Assembly (NCBI RefSeq): GCF_023824195.1
Contig: NZ_CP085442.1
Coordinates: forward strand, 3,262,001-3,326,000
DNA length: 64,000 nt
Source: Priestia megaterium
GTDB taxonomy: Bacteria; Bacillota; Bacilli; Bacillales; Bacillaceae_H
Direction of reading: 5' to 3'
The notes under the pieces: model-generated
Databases searched by the model: none
The model's input: only the letters and a program-made list of their open reading frames with translations
Told to the model about the DNA's origin: nothing
Shown: in pieces, positions 61,274 through 64,000 of the stretch
How positions within the stretch are numbered: position 1 is the first letter of the stretch
Layout of the letters: the number at the start of each line of letters is the position of its first letter
Made by a program: the position numbers and the translations under genes

Positions 61274-62518
61274 TTATAGAGATTCCGTGTGAGATCCAGG
61301 CGGAATCGGTGTTTGGGTTCGGAATACTTTTTCCCATTTTGAGACGACGATACAGGCAATGGCGTGGCCTGGAACGTTGACTCCTGTTCTCGCCATATCC
61401 ATAATGCGGTCCACTCCTGCAATAATTGCCACTCCTTCAGCCGGCAGACCTACTGCATTGGCTGTTGCTAAAAGCACAACAAGTGAACCTGACGGGACAG
61501 CCGCAATCCCTTTACTTGTCATCACCAGTATAAGCATCATAAATAATTGCTGAGTTAATGGCATGTCAATATTAAAAGCCTGTGCTAAAAAGACGCATGA
61601 AACGGATAAATACAGCGTGGATCCATCACAGTTTAACGACAGGCCCGACGGAATAACAAACGACACAACTCGTTTAGGACATCCGTACTTTTCCATACGC
61701 TCCATCAGCTGTGGAAGCACCGTTTCTGTACTTGTTGTTGAAAACGCAATAAGAAACAAATCCCAAATCATTTTGAACACTTCAAAGTAGTTGAATTTAA
61801 ACAAAAATCCAACAAGCGGAAATAAAACAAATAAAATAATAAAAAGGCCTAAAAAGACGGTTCCAATTAGCTTCAGCATCGGAAGCAACAGCGCAATTCC
61901 ATACTGCCCCACAGATGCAGCCATTAGCGCTAGTACACCAAGAGGCGCTGTGACCATAACAATTTGTGTTAGTTTAAACATAATTTTAGCGGTGGACTCA
62001 AAAAATTTCATTGCCGGTTCTGATGCTTTCCCAACTCCCGAAGCGGCAACACCGAATAAAATAGCAAAGAAAATCACGGCCAGCAAATCATTTTTTGCCA
62101 TCACATCTACGATATTCGTTGGAATGATGTTCAAAATCATTTGTTTAAAATCCACGACTTTGTCGGTATACTGAGACAATTCACCGATATCTTTTTTAAC
62201 AAGATGAGAAAGATCAAGGCCTACTCCGGGCTTTAGCAAGTTAACTAATAGAAGTCCCAGTGCTAATACAAGAGTTGTAATCACTTCAAACCAAATAATC
62301 GTCTTTAACCCTAAGCTGCCCATTTGTTTCATACTGCCGCTTCCCGCAGCACCTATGACGATGGTTGAAAAGACAATCGGAACCACAATCATTTTAATGA
62401 GGCGAATAAACCCGTCTCCTACCGGTCTTAAAGCCATCCCGAAGTCCGGGAAAAAGTGCCCGATAACAGCTCCAATTACTAATGCAATTAAAATTTGAAA
62501 CGCTAAAAACTTTTTCAC
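61274..62518 (-). CDS. gltP: Proton/glutamate symporter GltP (DAACS family)
   Basis: The 414-residue carrier has the full DAACS set: [20 protein letters not shown] (N-term), the serine-rich loop [40 protein letters not shown], and the substrate motif [20 protein letters not shown] near the C-terminus. It matches B. subtilis GltP in length and motifs from memory. It imports glutamate (and aspartate) with protons across the cell membrane. Confidence 0.92.
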   Translation of the reverse strand: MKKFLAFQILIALVIGAVIGHFFPDFGMALRPVGDGFIRLIKMIVVPIVFSTIVIGAAGSGSMKQMGSLGLKTIIWFEVITTLVLALGLLLVNLLKPGVGLDLSHLVKKDIGELSQYTDKVVDFKQMILNIIPTNIVDVMAKNDLLAVIFFAILFGVAASGVGKASEPAMKFFESTAKIMFKLTQIVMVTAPLGVLALMAASVGQYGIALLLPMLKLIGTVFLGLFIILFVLFPLVGFLFKFNYFEVFKMIWDLFLIAFSTTSTETVLPQLMERMEKYGCPKRVVSFVIPSGLSLNCDGSTLYLSVSCVFLAQAFNIDMPLTQQLFMMLILVMTSKGIAAVPSGSLVVLLATANAVGLPAEGVAIIAGVDRIMDMARTGVNVPGHAIACIVVSKWEKVFRTQTPIPPGSHTESL

Positions 62519-62672
62519 ATTTCTCCCTCCCCTTTGTCTTCATGAAACGGACATCCATTCCATTAATATCCAAATTCTCAGACACTTTAAGTAAGTTCGG
62601 GACATTTAGCTAGATTCCTTCTAAAATAGACAAATTGGTCTATATATTTTGCTTTATCAGTTAAAATACATA

Positions 62673-62715
62673 GAAAAAAGCCAGGATGAAGAACAACTTC
62701 ACTCTGGCTTTTTTA
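62673..62715 (-). terminator. Terminator of the PhnA-like gene
   Basis: AAAAAAGCCAG/CTGGCTTTTTT long stem, A/T flanks, 5 bp past the stop. Confidence 0.88.
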
Positions 62716-62719
62716 ATTC

Positions 62720-63058
62720 TTATGCTTTTTTAACAAACTGAGATTTTAAGCTCATGGCTCCAAATCCGTCAATTTTGCAGTCGATGTTATGATCGCCTTC
62801 TACTAAACGAATGCTTTTTACTTTCGTTCCGATTTTTACAACCGATGAGCTTCCTTTTACTTTTAAGTCTTTGATGACAGTAACTGAATCTCCGTCTTTT
62901 AAAAGATTACCGTTTGCATCTTTTACAGTAAGCTGTTCTTCCGTACTTTCTGTTTTTTCATCTTGCCCCCATTCATGCGCACACTCCGGGCAGACGAACA
63001 GGCTTCCATCTTCATATGTATACTGTGATTGACAGCTTGGACAATTAGGTACATTCAT
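62720..63058 (-). CDS. PhnA/YjdM-family zinc-ribbon protein
   Basis: The 112-residue protein has an N-terminal zinc ribbon ([13 protein letters not shown] and [12 protein letters not shown]2C...CX2C) and a PhnA C-terminal domain ([20 protein letters not shown], then [20 protein letters not shown]). Despite its name the family has no proven role in phosphonate use. RBS GGAGG. Single gene. Confidence 0.88.
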   Translation of the reverse strand: MNVPNCPSCQSQYTYEDGSLFVCPECAHEWGQDEKTESTEEQLTVKDANGNLLKDGDSVTVIKDLKVKGSSSVVKIGTKVKSIRLVEGDHNIDCKIDGFGAMSLKSQFVKKA

Positions 63059-63149
63059 TTTCTTTTCCTCCAGCAGCAGCTCGTAAACGATAGCACGTTC
63101 ACGAGATTACGTTTTTTTATCTGTTCTATACTGTCACAGTTTTATAGAA

Positions 63150-63350
63150 TTAACAAGCTTTTCTATTTCCTTGCTGCTGATGTTTTCTTTTCCAAATAAG
63201 TGAGCCGATAAACAGAACAAAACCCGCACCAAAAGCGAGAAGCTGATCTAAATAAAGGTCACCCGTTTTTACATACCGAATAATAAATATCCCCCCAAAC
63301 ATGAGCATCAGCATACATGAAAACCGAATGAGGTATGAATTGATTTCCAT
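63150..63350 (-). CDS. Small membrane protein, 66 aa
   Basis: Two hydrophobic helices (LIRFSCMLMLMFGGIFIIRY and LLAFGAGFVLFIGSLIW) and a positively charged tail (KRKHQQQGNRKAC). RBS AGGAGG before ATG. Not recognised. It could form an operon with the 60-residue gene 31 bp upstream of it. Confidence 0.6.
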   Translation of the reverse strand: MEINSYLIRFSCMLMLMFGGIFIIRYVKTGDLYLDQLLAFGAGFVLFIGSLIWKRKHQQQGNRKAC

Positions 63351-63381
63351 TTTTCATTCCTCCTTTTTGTAAGACTTTTTG

Positions 63382-63564
63382 TTACGAAAAAAACACAAAC
63401 CATATGCCGAATGTAACCGCGTATAGCGGCAAAATGACGGCTAGTTTTTGCTTCCAACCTTTAAAAAAGGAAGAATTACGAGGTGCAAACCAAAGCTCTA
63501 ACGTACTGTATAACAGGAGTGCTCCCGCTGCTAGTATCGCAATCACAGTCTCTCCTAAGTCCAT
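63382..63564 (-). CDS. Small membrane protein, 60 aa
   Basis: Two hydrophobic helices (TVIAILAAGALLLYSTLELW and LAVILPLYAVTFGIWFVFF) around a short basic loop. GAGG lies upstream of the ATG. Not recognised; possible operon with the 66-residue gene. Confidence 0.55.
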   Translation of the reverse strand: MDLGETVIAILAAGALLLYSTLELWFAPRNSSFFKGWKQKLAVILPLYAVTFGIWFVFFS

Positions 63565-63785
63565 ACATACTCCTCACTTTCATTCTACGCACTTGAAGCT
63601 AAGCGCAGCGTATATGGTGGGTATCATCCTTATAAACAAGCTTATAATCGTGATACGTACGGGTTTTGAATACTCTTTCCATAAATACATTTATTACCGT
63701 TATATCATAATAAAAGCATTTTTGAGATTTTTTATACACGTTAATTATTAATGAAAAGTAGACACAGAGAAAAAAGGGGGATTTT

Positions 63786-64000
63786 TTGAAGAGAACTCAG
63801 CTTATTTTTGTTATTACACTGCTTATTGAAGCTGGATTAACCTATGGGTGCTCATCATTTTTGTCTATTCGATTTATTGAGCTTATGTTTTTTAGCGGAC
63901 TTTTGTTTTCAGTTTTGGCTTTTTGGTTTTCAAGCAGCGGAAGCAACAGCGCTTATTCTCACTATAAAACTCATTCCATGAGGTTAATGTCTGGAGCCAA
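63786..64000 (+). CDS. Membrane protein, N-terminal part (continues past window)
   Basis: The frame opens at TTG 63786, behind AAAAGGGGG, and reads KRTQLIFVITLLIEAGLTYG, then FIELMFFSGLLFSVLAFWFS and onward to the window end with no stop. Two membrane helices are seen in the 71 visible residues. Family not recognised. Confidence 0.6.
   Translation, partial: MKRTQLIFVITLLIEAGLTYGCSSFLSIRFIELMFFSGLLFSVLAFWFSSSGSNSAYSHYKTHSMRLMSGA

Overview
The window is chromosomal DNA of a low-GC, spore-forming Firmicute, almost certainly Priestia (Bacillus) megaterium or a very close relative. The species call rests on the self-sufficient fatty-acid hydroxylase P450 BM3 (CYP102A1) with its repressor BM3R1 and their 20-bp operator, on a complete 14-gene gas-vesicle operon in the megaterium order (gvpA-P-Q-B-R-N-F-G-L-S-K-J-T-U), and on sporulation genes (cotJABC, cwlJ, nucB, a YjcZ-type peptide, a YhcN-type lipoprotein). 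There are no rRNA or tRNA genes, no CRISPR array and no insertion sequence.

Layout. 1-3.6 kb: the end of a secreted Ig-like repeat protein, a LacI repressor, an Rrf2 regulator with an NTF2-fold partner, and a radical SAM protein. 3.7-7.6 kb: a second, shorter gas-vesicle operon (gvpA-like, R, F, G, L, S, K, J and a 42-codon gene) without gvpN, P, Q, T or U. 7.6-10.7 kb: lipoprotein, cwlJ, a DHFR-like reductase divergent from a WYL regulator, and copy 1 of a dispersed repeat. 10.7-14.8 kb: CYP102A1 and bm3R1. 14.8-18.5 kb: cotJ operon, LysE exporter and AraC regulator. 18.6-25.9 kb: a NarL-type two-component system, glycerophosphodiesterase, a PepSY membrane protein with a His-tailed lipoprotein, nucB and a sporulation lipoprotein. 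25.2-33.1 kb: a glycosyltransferase/TetR pair and a pentose-phosphate operon (zwf-tkt-gnd-tal). 33.5-46.2 kb: signalling, acetyltransferase, VOC and kinase genes, copy 2 of the repeat, an ABC transporter with its own two-component system, PhzF and YunG proteins. 46.5-52.5 kb: Gly-rich small proteins, a MerR regulator with two apparent target promoters (an aldo/keto reductase and a 37-residue membrane peptide), and a DMT transporter divergent from an AraC regulator. 52.4-59.5 kb: the full gvp operon. 59.8-64 kb: stress protein, DUF2798 membrane protein, GltP glutamate carrier, PhnA-like protein and small membrane proteins.

The item most worth follow-up is the duplicated gas-vesicle system. The short operon at 4.05-7.5 kb is collinear with the gvpB-to-gvpJ part of the main operon about 46 kb away, keeps every assembly factor except the GvpN ATPase, has its own divergent GvpA-type shell protein, and ends in an unrecognised small gene and a strong terminator. 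It looks intact rather than decayed, so it may build a variant vesicle or nanocompartment, or borrow GvpN from the main cluster. A second good candidate is the MerR circuit at 48.3-50.1 kb, where both predicted target promoters have the 19-bp spacer typical of MerR-activated promoters.

All family calls are from reading translated sequence and remembered motifs; no database search was run. Start codons were chosen from ribosome-binding sites and paralogue alignment, so several differ from the longest open frame.
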